The notes under the pieces: generated by a model | Told to the model about the DNA's origin: nothing | Database searches by the model: none | What the model saw: only the letters and a program-made list of their open reading frames with translations | Translations under genes and position numbers: made by a program | From: Candidatus Latescibacterota bacterium | Lineage (GTDB): Bacteria; Latescibacterota; UBA2968 | Assembly (NCBI GenBank): GCA_022824945.1 | Contig: JAJDYX010000023.1 | Span: 1-64,000, forward strand | DNA length: 64,000 bases | Reading direction: 5' to 3' | Part shown: positions 1-9,042 of the stretch, in pieces | Numbering within the stretch: the stretch's first letter is position 1 | Layout: each line of letters begins with the position of its first letter

Positions 1-703
1 TCAAGCCCCCCACCCTCCCTGGTCCCCCCCTCTGGACGACCTGCAGCGATATGATAAATCTGTATTGGATAGTCCCCCCAGCACGGACCGCGACGCCTGG
101 TTCAAGCACACAGGCTGGAATGCGGACTACGGTGTTGAAGAATTCAGGAAGCGGTACTTTGGGGAAATCTCTCAGTTGGACACCGCATTTGACCGCATAT
201 TGAAAACACTGGAAAAGACTGGACTGGCAAATGATACTGTCGTCATCTTCACATCTGACCATGGCGATATGGCCGGTTGTCATGGCTTGTTCGGAAAAGG
301 CGTCATGTTCGATGAGTCCATTCGCGTGCCCCTGCTCATTCGCGTACCCGGAACAGCACAACGCGCTATTGAAAACCCAGTATCTACAGTAGATCTATTC
401 GCCACGATTCTCCATCTGGCCGATGCTGAAAATCCAGGAGAAACTGAAGGACGCTCTTTGCTCCCCTGCCTGACTGGAGAGCCAGATATCTCAACCGATG
501 TCTTCATCGAACACAAAGATGATTGCATTATCAGGGGCGACGTAAAGCTAATGACAAAGCGAAACGAGAATGACATTACGCATTGCTTTGACCTGGCGAA
601 CGACCCGTATGAACTCAATAATCTGGCTCAGAGCCTGGACGACAAAGCCAGAGACAGCATGCTCCTCGCGCTCAACCAATGGAGAAATCGAACGAGGAGT
701 TGA
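1..703 (+). CDS. Sulfatase, C-terminal part (cut by window start)
   Basis: C-terminal part of a sulfatase of the alkaline-phosphatase superfamily. The frame is open to base 2 of the window, so the TTG at 65 used by the ORF track is not the start; the active-site cysteine region lies upstream of the window. Visible family features are a proline-rich PHPPWSPP-like segment, the metal-site TSDHGD motif followed by GHLFGKG-type residues (CHGLFGKG), a PVSTVDLFATI segment and a typical C-terminal DLANDPYELNNLA ending. It would hydrolyse sulfate esters. The next sulfatase starts 18 bases downstream behind its own ribosome site, so the two are probably co-transcribed. Substrate cannot be told. Confidence 0.9.
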   Translation, partial: QAPHPPWSPPLDDLQRYDKSVLDSPPSTDRDAWFKHTGWNADYGVEEFRKRYFGEISQLDTAFDRILKTLEKTGLANDTVVIFTSDHGDMAGCHGLFGKGVMFDESIRVPLLIRVPGTAQRAIENPVSTVDLFATILHLADAENPGETEGRSLLPCLTGEPDISTDVFIEHKDDCIIRGDVKLMTKRNENDITHCFDLANDPYELNNLAQSLDDKARDSMLLALNQWRNRTRS

Positions 704-721
704 TTAAAAGGAGATTTATTG

Positions 722-2020
722 ATGAATGTACTTGTTTTGATGAGTGATCATCACAGATTTGATGCGTTGGGGTGCCTGGGGAATCCACTGGCTCATACGC
801 CTAATCTCGATCGTCTGGCCGAAATGAGTGTGCGATTTGACCAGTGTTATACACAGTCGCCTGTGTGTTCGCCAGCGCGGCACAGTTTGGCAACCGGCAA
901 ATATGTCCACGCACATGGCGTCTTTACCAATAACGCAATGCCTTATCCGGGGATGTACACAATTGCACATGCTGTGCAACCCTTGAATTATCGTCGGTTC
1001 CACCTGGGCCATATGCACTGGAAAGATCCCGATGTAGATAATGGCTACGAGCCAGAGATTACACAACAGATGTGGCGCGAGACAATGCCTGAGGATATGC
1101 TGGCCCGATATGATTGGGAAAATGAGGGCGTATTGCGGCGGTCATCTGGCGGACCAAGTCCGCGTAGTCGAGAGCAGTATTGGGGATATCATGTTGCGAC
1201 AGAGTCAATTCGGCAGATTGAAGAGGCCGTCAGTAAAGGGGAGAAATTTCTGTCCTGGACGAGTTTTACAGAGCCTCATCCCCCGTTTTATCCGCCCAAA
1301 GAAATTTATGAAAAGATCGACCAGTCAAAGATCGAATTACCAGAGCAAGCACCTGCTGATGCGCCCTTGCCTCACAGTGATATTTTGAGGAAACGGAAAG
1401 AGTGGGCGCATCTGACACCCGTGGAACTGCGGCAGGTAATTGCAGGATATTATGGGATGATAGAGCTTGTGGATGGGTATTGTGGAATGGTTTTAGATGC
1501 GTTGGATCGGTTGGGTATCAGAGACGAAACGATTGTAATCTGGACAGCAGATCACGGCGACCAGATGTGGGAACACGAGATGTTTTTGAAGTTTAATATG
1601 CGAGAGGCTTCGGCGCATGTGCCGTTGTTGATTTCTGATCCAAGAATACGATCAGGAGTGCGGGATGAACTGGTAGAACACATTGATTTGTTCCCGACGA
1701 TTTGCGATTTGATTGGGGCTGAGGTCCCTGACTCTGTACACGGACGTTCGTTGAAACCGTTGTTAGATGGAGAGCCGCCTCCAGGTGATTGGCGAGACGC
1801 GGTATTCAGCCAGATTGGTGATACTCAGATGGTTCGGACGGAGACGGAAAAATTGAATGTATATCAGGGTGAGGCAGGAGAGTATTTTGATTTGGCGGAG
1901 GATCCAAAGGAGTTTTATAATCGGATTGAGGATGAAAGATATCAAGAACACATAGGCGTGTTGTTTGAACGGGTGAAAGCGTGGGAGCGCGCGTATGAAC
2001 CTGATGACGGTCAGGGATGA
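722..2020 (+). CDS. Sulfatase (formylglycine type, variant GKWH region)
   Basis: Family S1-type sulfatase, 432 residues. The formylglycine signature CSPAR is at about residue 49 and an ADHGDQM metal motif lies near residue 280. The ORF track starts at a TTG; the ATG at 722 is better because AGGAG lies nine bases upstream. Unusual: the GKWH motif that normally supplies a catalytic lysine is not visible; the equivalent stretch reads LGHMHWKDPD. No signal peptide is seen. The 3' end overlaps the convergent sulfatase on the other strand by ten bases. Substrate unknown. Confidence 0.92.
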   Translation: MNVLVLMSDHHRFDALGCLGNPLAHTPNLDRLAEMSVRFDQCYTQSPVCSPARHSLATGKYVHAHGVFTNNAMPYPGMYTIAHAVQPLNYRRFHLGHMHWKDPDVDNGYEPEITQQMWRETMPEDMLARYDWENEGVLRRSSGGPSPRSREQYWGYHVATESIRQIEEAVSKGEKFLSWTSFTEPHPPFYPPKEIYEKIDQSKIELPEQAPADAPLPHSDILRKRKEWAHLTPVELRQVIAGYYGMIELVDGYCGMVLDALDRLGIRDETIVIWTADHGDQMWEHEMFLKFNMREASAHVPLLISDPRIRSGVRDELVEHIDLFPTICDLIGAEVPDSVHGRSLKPLLDGEPPPGDWRDAVFSQIGDTQMVRTETEKLNVYQGEAGEYFDLAEDPKEFYNRIEDERYQEHIGVLFERVKAWERAYEPDDGQG

Positions 2021-3336
2021 TCACATACAAGGCCCTTCACCTCCTGTAGCATCGGATCTTCCGTCTTCTCGGCCATCTGCACGAGTAGCCCTGCTAACCG
2101 CTTCTTCTCACCCGAAATCTGTGGCGCGTCGATGAGATTTTCCATCTCCAGCGGATCGGATTCGTGGTCATACAGGACATTGTGAATCCCTGGCGAAAAC
2201 ACGTAGCGACCATCCCATACGGCACGCCATCCGCCGGGCTGGCTCGCGCCACGGAGTCCCATATATACACAGTCGTTCTCCACGCCTTTTCCCTCCAGAC
2301 ACCAGCCCGCCATACTATCGCCCTGCATCACATCGGGAACCCCCAGTCCCGCCAGATCCAGAATCGTGGGCGTAAGATCCACGCTACTCACCAGCGCGTC
2401 ACACACCTGATTTGGTTTGATGCGATTGGGCCATCGCACGATGAACGGGATGCGAAACGCGGTCGCATAAGGACTTCCCTTGCCTCGAAAGTTGCGCTCA
2501 TCGGATTCGCAGTGACTGCCCAGCTTATCGCCGTGATCACTTACATAGACCACGATTGTATTGTCTGCAATTCCCAACTCCTCCAGACCAGCCATCACAC
2601 GTCCGATCTCCACATCCACTGCCGTTACCTGACCGTAATACATCTGGTAAAGCTCCCGAAGCTCGCGTTCCCGTTCTCCGAACCGTCCTTTCACATCGTC
2701 TGGCAGCTCAAAGGTATCAGGATCGTACATATCCAGATACTTCTGCGGACACTGTTCGGGCTTGTGCGGCGGGCCATATCCCAAATAGTAGAGCCAGGGA
2801 CGGCCAGCGTCGCGATTTCGTTTCGCAAAGTCCAGAGCCATATCCGTATGCCACGTCGGCTCCCAGTCGTAGCCTTCGATCCGCACCCTCTCGCGATTCT
2901 CGTTGTAGTCCCAGACTTCAAAAAACTCGTGCCCCTTCTGGTATCCGTGCCATTCCTGCCATCCCGCTCGCCTGGGACCTGGCGCAATGAATCCACCTCC
3001 TCCTCTGGGCTTGCCCCCATCCAGATGCCATTTTCCAATATAGCCTGTGGCGTATCCAGCGTCCGCAAACAGATCGGCAAACGTGATCAGTTCGGGATCC
3101 AGCAGAATATTGTTCACATCCACGCCGTGGGTATGGCAATACAATCCGGTCTGCATCGTCCCCCGAAATGGGGAACACACAGGGCTGGACGAAGCGCAGC
3201 GCGAGAACCGGATTCCCTCTGACGCAAGGCGGTCGAGATTCGGCGTTTTCACCTGCGAATCACCTGCACAACCCATCACTGTTCCGCGATGCTGGTCCGG
3301 CTGAATCACCAACACATTCGGCTTTTCATTCGACAT
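2011..3336 (-). CDS. Sulfatase
   Basis: Sulfatase of about 441 residues with the formylglycine signature CSPFR near residue 54, a GKWHLDG motif and a VSDHGD metal motif. The start at 3336 is chosen over the longer ORF because GGAGG sits just upstream (bases 3341-3348); the 19 extra residues in the ORF track look like untranslated leader. No signal peptide. It is convergent with the preceding sulfatase and divergent from the unknown gene that follows. Predicted to cleave sulfate esters, perhaps from polysaccharides; substrate not inferable. Confidence 0.93.
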   Translation of the reverse strand: MSNEKPNVLVIQPDQHRGTVMGCAGDSQVKTPNLDRLASEGIRFSRCASSSPVCSPFRGTMQTGLYCHTHGVDVNNILLDPELITFADLFADAGYATGYIGKWHLDGGKPRGGGGFIAPGPRRAGWQEWHGYQKGHEFFEVWDYNENRERVRIEGYDWEPTWHTDMALDFAKRNRDAGRPWLYYLGYGPPHKPEQCPQKYLDMYDPDTFELPDDVKGRFGERERELRELYQMYYGQVTAVDVEIGRVMAGLEELGIADNTIVVYVSDHGDKLGSHCESDERNFRGKGSPYATAFRIPFIVRWPNRIKPNQVCDALVSSVDLTPTILDLAGLGVPDVMQGDSMAGWCLEGKGVENDCVYMGLRGASQPGGWRAVWDGRYVFSPGIHNVLYDHESDPLEMENLIDAPQISGEKKRLAGLLVQMAEKTEDPMLQEVKGLVCDHP

Positions 3337-3540
3337 TATCGGTCCTCCATCGGTTGCTCCTACAGTACAATTCGTGACTCGACACAATAGCAACTTAGCC
3401 TTTGCGGGTCAAGCCCAGCCAAAGTAGGTCATAGAGCGTTTCCCAACTCTCCCTATCAGATGGTACTTGCACTCCCACCCTGTATGTCGTAGAATCTGAA
3501 TGCCCTTCATTGAGAGACTTCCTCAGAAAGGAGCGTGAAA

Positions 3541-4266
3541 ATGGCTGAGCCATGGAAATATATCCACACAAAGAGGGTATTGAACAAATACGGTTTGCCT
3601 GCCGGAGCCTTTGATCCGGAGGCACCGGGAGAGCAGACATACGACATCTACTGGATGAACATTCGGACGACGCGAGGGACTCCCAGCAGGTCTCACAAAC
3701 CTGAGGCTACACTCAGGATTTCCGCCAAAAATGAAGGCGAAGACCGTCATTTGGGAATTATCTGCTCGGACCTGAAGTTCGATAACACAACAAAAATTAA
3801 TGCACAATGCGAGAACAACGCACTCACATCTCCAAAGACCTGGACGCTAAAGTATTCCAACGGGAGCCGAGCGGGAAAAGGACTGGTTGAATACACCCAG
3901 AAAGGGGAAATCCGAAATAGCCGACTTTTGATGGATGGCAAAGAGCCTGCGCATTCAAAGACGCTTGGGACCTATACCGCCGACTGGTGTCTTTTTGACG
4001 CCGTCCAGCGGTTGGCCGCCAAAAAAGACACGACAAAGCACACATTCGACCTCATAGAAGAGTTCTCAATGATCCGGGAAAATCAGTTCCTGATTTATCG
4101 CGGGACATCGGAGATCACAACAGATCAAAGTGCTGTGACTGCCGATGTGTATTGCCATTACGGGGAATCCGTTATTCCCACCTGTTATTATGTAGATGCG
4201 AATGGGCGATTATTTCTGATGGTAAGTACGCGCAGGACGGTGATCCTCAAGAAGGAGGTGTCATAA
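3541..4266 (+). CDS. Unknown protein between sulfatases
   Basis: I do not recognise this 241-residue protein. It has no signal peptide or membrane segment and looks beta-rich, with many short charged and aromatic strands. The ATG at 3541 is preferred over the GTG at 3535 because AAAGGAG lies seven bases before the ATG and only one before the GTG. The following sulfatase starts three bases after the stop, and its ribosome site (AAGGAGG) lies inside the end of this gene, so the two are almost certainly co-transcribed. That pairing suggests a role with the sulfatase or its substrate, but this is inference. Confidence 0.8.
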   Translation: MAEPWKYIHTKRVLNKYGLPAGAFDPEAPGEQTYDIYWMNIRTTRGTPSRSHKPEATLRISAKNEGEDRHLGIICSDLKFDNTTKINAQCENNALTSPKTWTLKYSNGSRAGKGLVEYTQKGEIRNSRLLMDGKEPAHSKTLGTYTADWCLFDAVQRLAAKKDTTKHTFDLIEEFSMIRENQFLIYRGTSEITTDQSAVTADVYCHYGESVIPTCYYVDANGRLFLMVSTRRTVILKKEVS

Positions 4267-4269
4267 GCG

Positions 4270-5535
4270 ATGGAACAAAGACCGAATATACTTCTGGTTA
4301 CGACCGACCAGCATAGTGCGGAAGCCCTTGGACATCTGGGGTGCAATGACGTGAAGACGCCCAGTATGGACCGCCTTGCAGCAAGGGGGATCAGCTTTGC
4401 AAAATCCTATAGCGCGAATCCAGTCTGCTGTCCGGCGCGGGCGAGCTGGTTTACCGGGCGCCATACACCCGAAAACGGCGTCGTGGCCAATGGTACCAAC
4501 ATGGTTCCGTCGATGCCAGACCTGGGACAATGGCTGAACAAAAATGGTTACAACGCCTACTACAGCGGGAAATGGCATATTCCCGGCAGAGATGTCGCGC
4601 AGAGTTTTCACCATATCTGCCCCGATCCGCGGAATACGGCTGAGACCGGAGACATTGCTTCGACCCGCAGTGCGATCGGTTTTCTCCAGAACTACCAGAA
4701 TAAAGAACCCTTCTTCCTGTCAGTCGGACTCTTGAATCCGCACGATATCTGCTCCTTTGTGCTGACGCATACGATGCACGATGGAAAGATGCCGTTCCCC
4801 GAGATTGACGACCTTCCTCCACTGCCTCCCAATTTTGAGATAGACATGGCGGAACCGGAAAGAGTCAGGAACTCCCGGAATCAGAAACTGGCAGACCGAG
4901 GCGAAGAATCTGGTATGGAAAAGTGGGAAGAGAAACTCTACCGTTACTATATCTGGACCTACTACCGGTACATTGAAAAGGTAGATGGACAGATCGGCTT
5001 GATCATAGACGCGCTCGAGAACTCAGCATTTAAGGACAATACGGTCGTGATCCTTACGTCCGACCACGGAGACGGACACCTTCGACACAAGATGGTCTTT
5101 AAGAGTTTTCTATACGATGAGGCCGCACGGGTGCCCTTTATCATGAGTTGGCCCGGTCACATCTCGGAACAGGTGATGGACCAGGAGCATCTCGTATCGG
5201 GCGTGGATGTTTTTCCGACCGTTTGTGACTATGCCGGGATCTCGCCGCCCCCTATGATGCGCGGATACAGCCTGCGTGCGATTGCTGAAGGGGAAAATCC
5301 AGACTGGCGGGATTTTGTGGTAGCACACGCCACCGGAGGCGGTAAAATGCTCCGCACCAACACACATAAGCTCATTACCTATGAGGGTGATCCAGTAATC
5401 CAACTCTTTGATATGGAAGCGGATCCCTGGGAAACCAGGAATCTGGCAGAAGCGTCCAACTCAAGGGCACTGGCAAGTGAAATGCAGGCATCCCTGACTG
5501 CGTTTGAGAGTGAATTCGAGTTGGCGGAGGTCTGA
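4270..5535 (+). CDS. Sulfatase
   Basis: Sulfatase of 421 residues. The formylglycine signature is CCPAR at residues 53-57, so residue 53 is the expected modified cysteine. GKWHIPG and TSDHGDG motifs are present, as is a DVFPTVCDYAGI segment typical of the C-terminal half. Starts with ATG behind an AAGGAGG that overlaps the end of the upstream unknown gene. No export signal. It is the last gene of the first sulfatase cluster; a 117-base gap follows before a toxin-antitoxin-like pair. Confidence 0.94.
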   Translation: MEQRPNILLVTTDQHSAEALGHLGCNDVKTPSMDRLAARGISFAKSYSANPVCCPARASWFTGRHTPENGVVANGTNMVPSMPDLGQWLNKNGYNAYYSGKWHIPGRDVAQSFHHICPDPRNTAETGDIASTRSAIGFLQNYQNKEPFFLSVGLLNPHDICSFVLTHTMHDGKMPFPEIDDLPPLPPNFEIDMAEPERVRNSRNQKLADRGEESGMEKWEEKLYRYYIWTYYRYIEKVDGQIGLIIDALENSAFKDNTVVILTSDHGDGHLRHKMVFKSFLYDEAARVPFIMSWPGHISEQVMDQEHLVSGVDVFPTVCDYAGISPPPMMRGYSLRAIAEGENPDWRDFVVAHATGGGKMLRTNTHKLITYEGDPVIQLFDMEADPWETRNLAEASNSRALASEMQASLTAFESEFELAEV

Positions 5536-5585
5536 TATCTCTTTACTTCCTTTGGTCGTTCAGCCCTTTGAATACATTTCCCTTG

Positions 5586-5643
5586 ACAATTTTCATATTT
5601 CATTGAAATTGTTATTTGATTCCATTTCATTGTAAAACAATGA
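5586..5643. promoter_or_regulatory. Two inverted repeats upstream of the DUF4160 gene
   Basis: A seven-base inverted repeat ACAATTT/AAATTGT (5586-5592 and 5606-5612) and a second perfect one TCATTGT-AAA-ACAATGA (5627-5643) lie just before the DUF4160 start. The octamer TTTCATTG occurs twice (5598 and 5625). A TTGTTA / TAAAAC pair with 18-base spacing overlaps the second repeat and could be the promoter. This arrangement fits an operator for autoregulation of a toxin-antitoxin-like unit, but no binding is shown. Confidence 0.4.
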
Positions 5644-5652
5644 CATACGTAC

Positions 5653-5889
5653 ATGCCAACTATTTTTTCAAACGGTCCCTACCGATTTTTCTTTTATGCA
5701 GGTGACCGGGATGAACCGATTCATGTTCATGTGGAAAGAGATGATTCTATCGCAAAATTTTGGATAGAACCTATCCGATTACAGAGAAGTAGTGGTTTTC
5801 GCAGCACAGATTTGAGACGTATCAGAAAAATTATTGAGGAAAAACAAGACGATATCGTGGAGTTCTGGAATGAGTATTTCAACGATTGA
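5653..5889 (+). CDS. DUF4160 family protein (toxin-antitoxin-like)
   Basis: Small 78-residue DUF4160 protein; the characteristic FYAGDRDEPIHVHVE segment is near the N terminus, followed by a basic helical C terminus. DUF4160 genes are usually found next to DUF2442 genes, as here, and the pair is thought to behave as a toxin-antitoxin-like unit, though biochemical function is not settled. No clear Shine-Dalgarno sequence precedes the ATG. The DUF2442 gene overlaps its end by 20 bases. Confidence 0.85.
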   Translation: MPTIFSNGPYRFFFYAGDRDEPIHVHVERDDSIAKFWIEPIRLQRSSGFRSTDLRRIRKIIEEKQDDIVEFWNEYFND

Positions 5890-6172
5890 AATTCAGCCTA
5901 CGCTTGCGGAGCGTATCTCTATCGACGATGAGTCACTAATAATAGACTTAGTTGATGGACGAAGCATAAGCGTCCCTTTAGAATGGTATCCCCGTCTATT
6001 GCATGGCACTCCTCAAGAGCGCAATAATTGGCGACTCATAGGTCGAGGAGAAGGCATCCATTGGCCTGACTTAGATGAGGATATTAGCATCGAAAATGTA
6101 TGGGCTGGCCGACCTTCAGGAGAGAGCCAACGTTCGCTAAAGCGATGGTTAGCAGCGCGGAATAAAGTGTAA
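5870..6172 (+). CDS. DUF2442 family protein
   Basis: DUF2442 protein of 100 residues, with the family pattern of two short strands, a VDGRSISVPLEWYPRL segment and a GEGIHWPDLDEDIS segment. The true start is the ATG at 5870; the ORF track's earlier start lies deep inside the DUF4160 gene. The 20-base overlap indicates translational coupling with that partner. Likely partner or regulator of the DUF4160 protein; exact role unknown. Confidence 0.88.
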   Translation: MSISTIEIQPTLAERISIDDESLIIDLVDGRSISVPLEWYPRLLHGTPQERNNWRLIGRGEGIHWPDLDEDISIENVWAGRPSGESQRSLKRWLAARNKV

Positions 6173-6250
6173 TACTGCTATCATATGGACTCGACCCGTT
6201 TTTTTAGTGGTAAGATACCTCCCTGATTCCATCATTCGAAAAATGTCCCC

Positions 6251-7159
6251 TTGACCCTCACCGCCGTCATCCTCATCCTCATCTCCGCCTTCACGCATGT
6301 AGGCTGGAACCTGTTGTGCAAGCGGGAGCATCCGTCCTCCGCTTTCTTCCTCCTGGTCAACACATTTGGGACTCTGTGCCTCTTTCCCGCACTCATCCTG
6401 TTCGGCTCGGCAATTCCAACATTCCCCACCTCCGTATGGCTCTTACTTGTCACAACAGGTATTTTTCAGACCATCTATATCCTCGGGTTGGCCAACGCCT
6501 ACCAGAGAGGCGACCTGTCCATCCTCTACCCCATCGCCCGGTCCTCTCCGGTCCTCGTGGTCATTATCGTGACACTTTTTTTTGACCGCGCCGACCAGGT
6601 CAGCGCACAGTGCATTTGGGGTATTGCCTTGGTTGCCGTTGGAATGTTTGTCCTGCCCATGAAGCATCTGAGTGATTTCCATATTGACAACTACCTGAAC
6701 TCATCGGTATTGTTTGCCTTAATGGCCGCCTTTGCCACAGCCGGTTATTCAATCATCGACGACGAGGCTTTGCGTCTCCTCAGAGATTCTCCCGCCCTTC
6801 CCATTGCGGGCTGGCAGGTTACGATCCTCTATGCCTTTTTCGAAGGCCTCATTACCTCTCTCTGGCTGGGAATTTGGGTTCTATTTCAAAAACGTGGTCG
6901 CATCCTTATGCGGGAAATCCTGAAAACGAGAGTACCCCGCGCCCTGCTGGCAGGTGCTGGCATGGCTGCCGCTTATACTCTGGTCCTGATCAGCCTGGCC
7001 TTTGTCTCAAACGTCAGCTATGTCGTTACTTTTCGCCAGATCAGCATTCCCCTGGGCACTGTTTTCGGCATCCTCCTTCTCAAAGAACCCGGCTACACAC
7101 CCAAATACCTTGGGGTCGCCGTCATTTTCACGGGGCTTGTTCTCGTCGGAACTGGATAG
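6251..7159 (+). CDS. EamA/DMT-family transporter
   Basis: Inner-membrane exporter of the drug/metabolite transporter superfamily, about 302 residues. Hydrophobic segments repeat through the whole length, consistent with ten helices in two EamA halves; the second half ends in the usual LKEPGYTPKYLGVAVIFTGLVLV stretch. The reading frame has no upstream ATG before a stop at about 6224, so the TTG at 6251 is the only obvious start, and no good ribosome site is visible. Family members export amino acids or other small metabolites; substrate unknown. Confidence 0.88.
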   Translation: MTLTAVILILISAFTHVGWNLLCKREHPSSAFFLLVNTFGTLCLFPALILFGSAIPTFPTSVWLLLVTTGIFQTIYILGLANAYQRGDLSILYPIARSSPVLVVIIVTLFFDRADQVSAQCIWGIALVAVGMFVLPMKHLSDFHIDNYLNSSVLFALMAAFATAGYSIIDDEALRLLRDSPALPIAGWQVTILYAFFEGLITSLWLGIWVLFQKRGRILMREILKTRVPRALLAGAGMAAAYTLVLISLAFVSNVSYVVTFRQISIPLGTVFGILLLKEPGYTPKYLGVAVIFTGLVLVGTG

Positions 7160-7350
7160 CGGTACCAGCTTGTTTGCAGGATAGTTCGAGCCGGAAATCG
7201 TAACCTGATCTCAGTTTCTTTCTGATTATCGAAAATATCGCCCACTGCCCTAAACGGTAGCGGGCTTTCAATTTTGTACACCACTTTCTTATTCGTGCCC
7301 TCTAATATTATGAAAACGTCGCATAGAATTGAATTTTGGAAGCCTGCCAA

Positions 7351-9027
7351 ATGACTCAACCTGATAATGACACGGTTCTTATTCAGAAATCTGTGCAAGG
7401 TGACCGGCAAGCATTTAGTGAGTTGGTTGACCAGTATGGTTCTCTATTGCTTCAAACAGCTTATCGTTTGACAGGAAACTGGGATGATGCTCGGGATATA
7501 GTTCAGGAGGCATTACTCTATGCACACGCTTCATTGGATAGTCTAAGAGATCCACAGCGTTTTCTTCCCTGGGTTCGAGCCATTATCTATCGAACATATC
7601 AAAGCCATAAGAAAAAGCAGACGCGACGCATAGAATTATTGAATTTCTATATCTCCGCCGAAGGAAATGATCCCTCAATTTCTGCTCACTCCATACTTCC
7701 AGATCAATACCTATATCAGAAAGAACTGGCCTCTCTACTCCATCATTCTCTTCAATCATTAACCGAGCGCAACAGACGCATTGTTGAATTGTTCTATCTT
7801 GAAGATTGGCCGATCAGAAAAATCAGCGACTTCCTTAAACTTTCAACAGATACAATAAAAAACCGACTTCGCAACGCCCGCATTCAAATGAGAAAGGAGA
7901 TATTGGAAATGCAAACACTGAATCCAATGCCCCGACTGAAACCGCAGCGTATCGCCCGTTTCGAAATATCAGGGAGTTTTTCCGGTGATTCTTCTAACCC
8001 GTTTGGGTTAAACAATACCCTGTTGTATCAACGCATACTGGCAGCCTGTCGAAAAACGCCTCTTACGCCATTTGAATTAGCAAAGCGAATTGATGCTGAT
8101 GAAGCTTATGTCATAGACGCTTTGTTATCGTTGCTCGAAATGGAGATTATTGCAGAAGCAGCGCCCAACCATTATGTTGCAAATTTCTTTTTTCCAACCG
8201 TTTCAGATGATCAATTTTTTTTAGACCGATGCCAGCCGTATGTCAAAAAAGTGACTCACGAGTTACAAACGAATCTGACTACTATCAAGAAGGCAATTGC
8301 TGACTGTTCTTTTAATCAATGGGGATTCGGTTGGCATGAAATACACTGGATTGTTCTGTATGAATGGTTGCCTCAGCCTCCAATCCCAGGCCAACCCAAA
8401 CCACTATCTGAAAAAGAAATAAACCGATTTATGGGACCGCTTAGACCCGATGGTGGCCGCTGGTATTTATCGGGCCATGACCTGACTTCCCCTTTCTCGG
8501 AAAGAACAGGCAGTCGTGCTTTCACCGAGTATGATGGCTCAGGAAGACACTATAAAGTGAATTGGCCTGGTTCGGGAAGACTCATGAAAGAGAAGGAATT
8601 TGCGATTGCAGTGAAGTTAGCTACCGGTCCAAAAACTGAAACAGAGATACTGGCGGGCTTGTCCAATGAAATTGGAAGGGAAGTTCTCGCCGAGTGTATG
8701 GATGCGGGCTTTATAACGCGAATTGATGGATGCTACCAACTCGGATTCCCGTTTGTTCGACCCGAGGATGAAAAAAAGATCGCAGATGCCTTACGTCCTG
8801 TATCGGATGCGCTTATTGAAGCTCGAGAGGAATGGCAGGTAGAGGCACCAAATGTAGCGAAGGAATTGGGATTCGACTGGCTTATAGAGAATCAACCAGA
8901 CGCTTTAATGTCAGGAATCGAGGGACTTTGGGGATTGAATCAGCAATTGCAAGCGGAGGGACTTATTCATCCCCCTCCGGATGATAATCCCTGCTGGGCT
9001 ATGTGGGCAAAAGTCTGGAAAGCTTGA
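7351..9027 (+). CDS. ECF sigma factor with large C-terminal winged-helix extension
   Basis: Extracytoplasmic-function sigma-70 factor, 558 residues. Region 2 covers about residues 18-85 (AFSELVDQYG, DDARDIVQEA) and region 4 about 138-185 (IRKISDFLKLSTDTIKNRL). Typical ECF factors are near 180-200 residues; here about 370 more follow. The extension has a winged-helix-like stretch near residue 230 (TPFELAKRIDADEAYVIDAL), an aromatic middle part, and a second similar stretch near 430 (KTETEILAGLSNEIGREVL). No anti-sigma gene is adjacent, so the extension may act as built-in sensor or second DNA contact (inference). ATG at 7351 is preferred to the TTG at 7336. Confidence 0.88.
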   Translation: MTQPDNDTVLIQKSVQGDRQAFSELVDQYGSLLLQTAYRLTGNWDDARDIVQEALLYAHASLDSLRDPQRFLPWVRAIIYRTYQSHKKKQTRRIELLNFYISAEGNDPSISAHSILPDQYLYQKELASLLHHSLQSLTERNRRIVELFYLEDWPIRKISDFLKLSTDTIKNRLRNARIQMRKEILEMQTLNPMPRLKPQRIARFEISGSFSGDSSNPFGLNNTLLYQRILAACRKTPLTPFELAKRIDADEAYVIDALLSLLEMEIIAEAAPNHYVANFFFPTVSDDQFFLDRCQPYVKKVTHELQTNLTTIKKAIADCSFNQWGFGWHEIHWIVLYEWLPQPPIPGQPKPLSEKEINRFMGPLRPDGGRWYLSGHDLTSPFSERTGSRAFTEYDGSGRHYKVNWPGSGRLMKEKEFAIAVKLATGPKTETEILAGLSNEIGREVLAECMDAGFITRIDGCYQLGFPFVRPEDEKKIADALRPVSDALIEAREEWQVEAPNVAKELGFDWLIENQPDALMSGIEGLWGLNQQLQAEGLIHPPPDDNPCWAMWAKVWKA

Positions 9028-9042
9028 TAATATAAAATCGTG

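Noticed and set aside
2164-3222. 352-residue ORF on plus strand
   Set aside because: Lies opposite a well-supported sulfatase gene; its protein has no family features.
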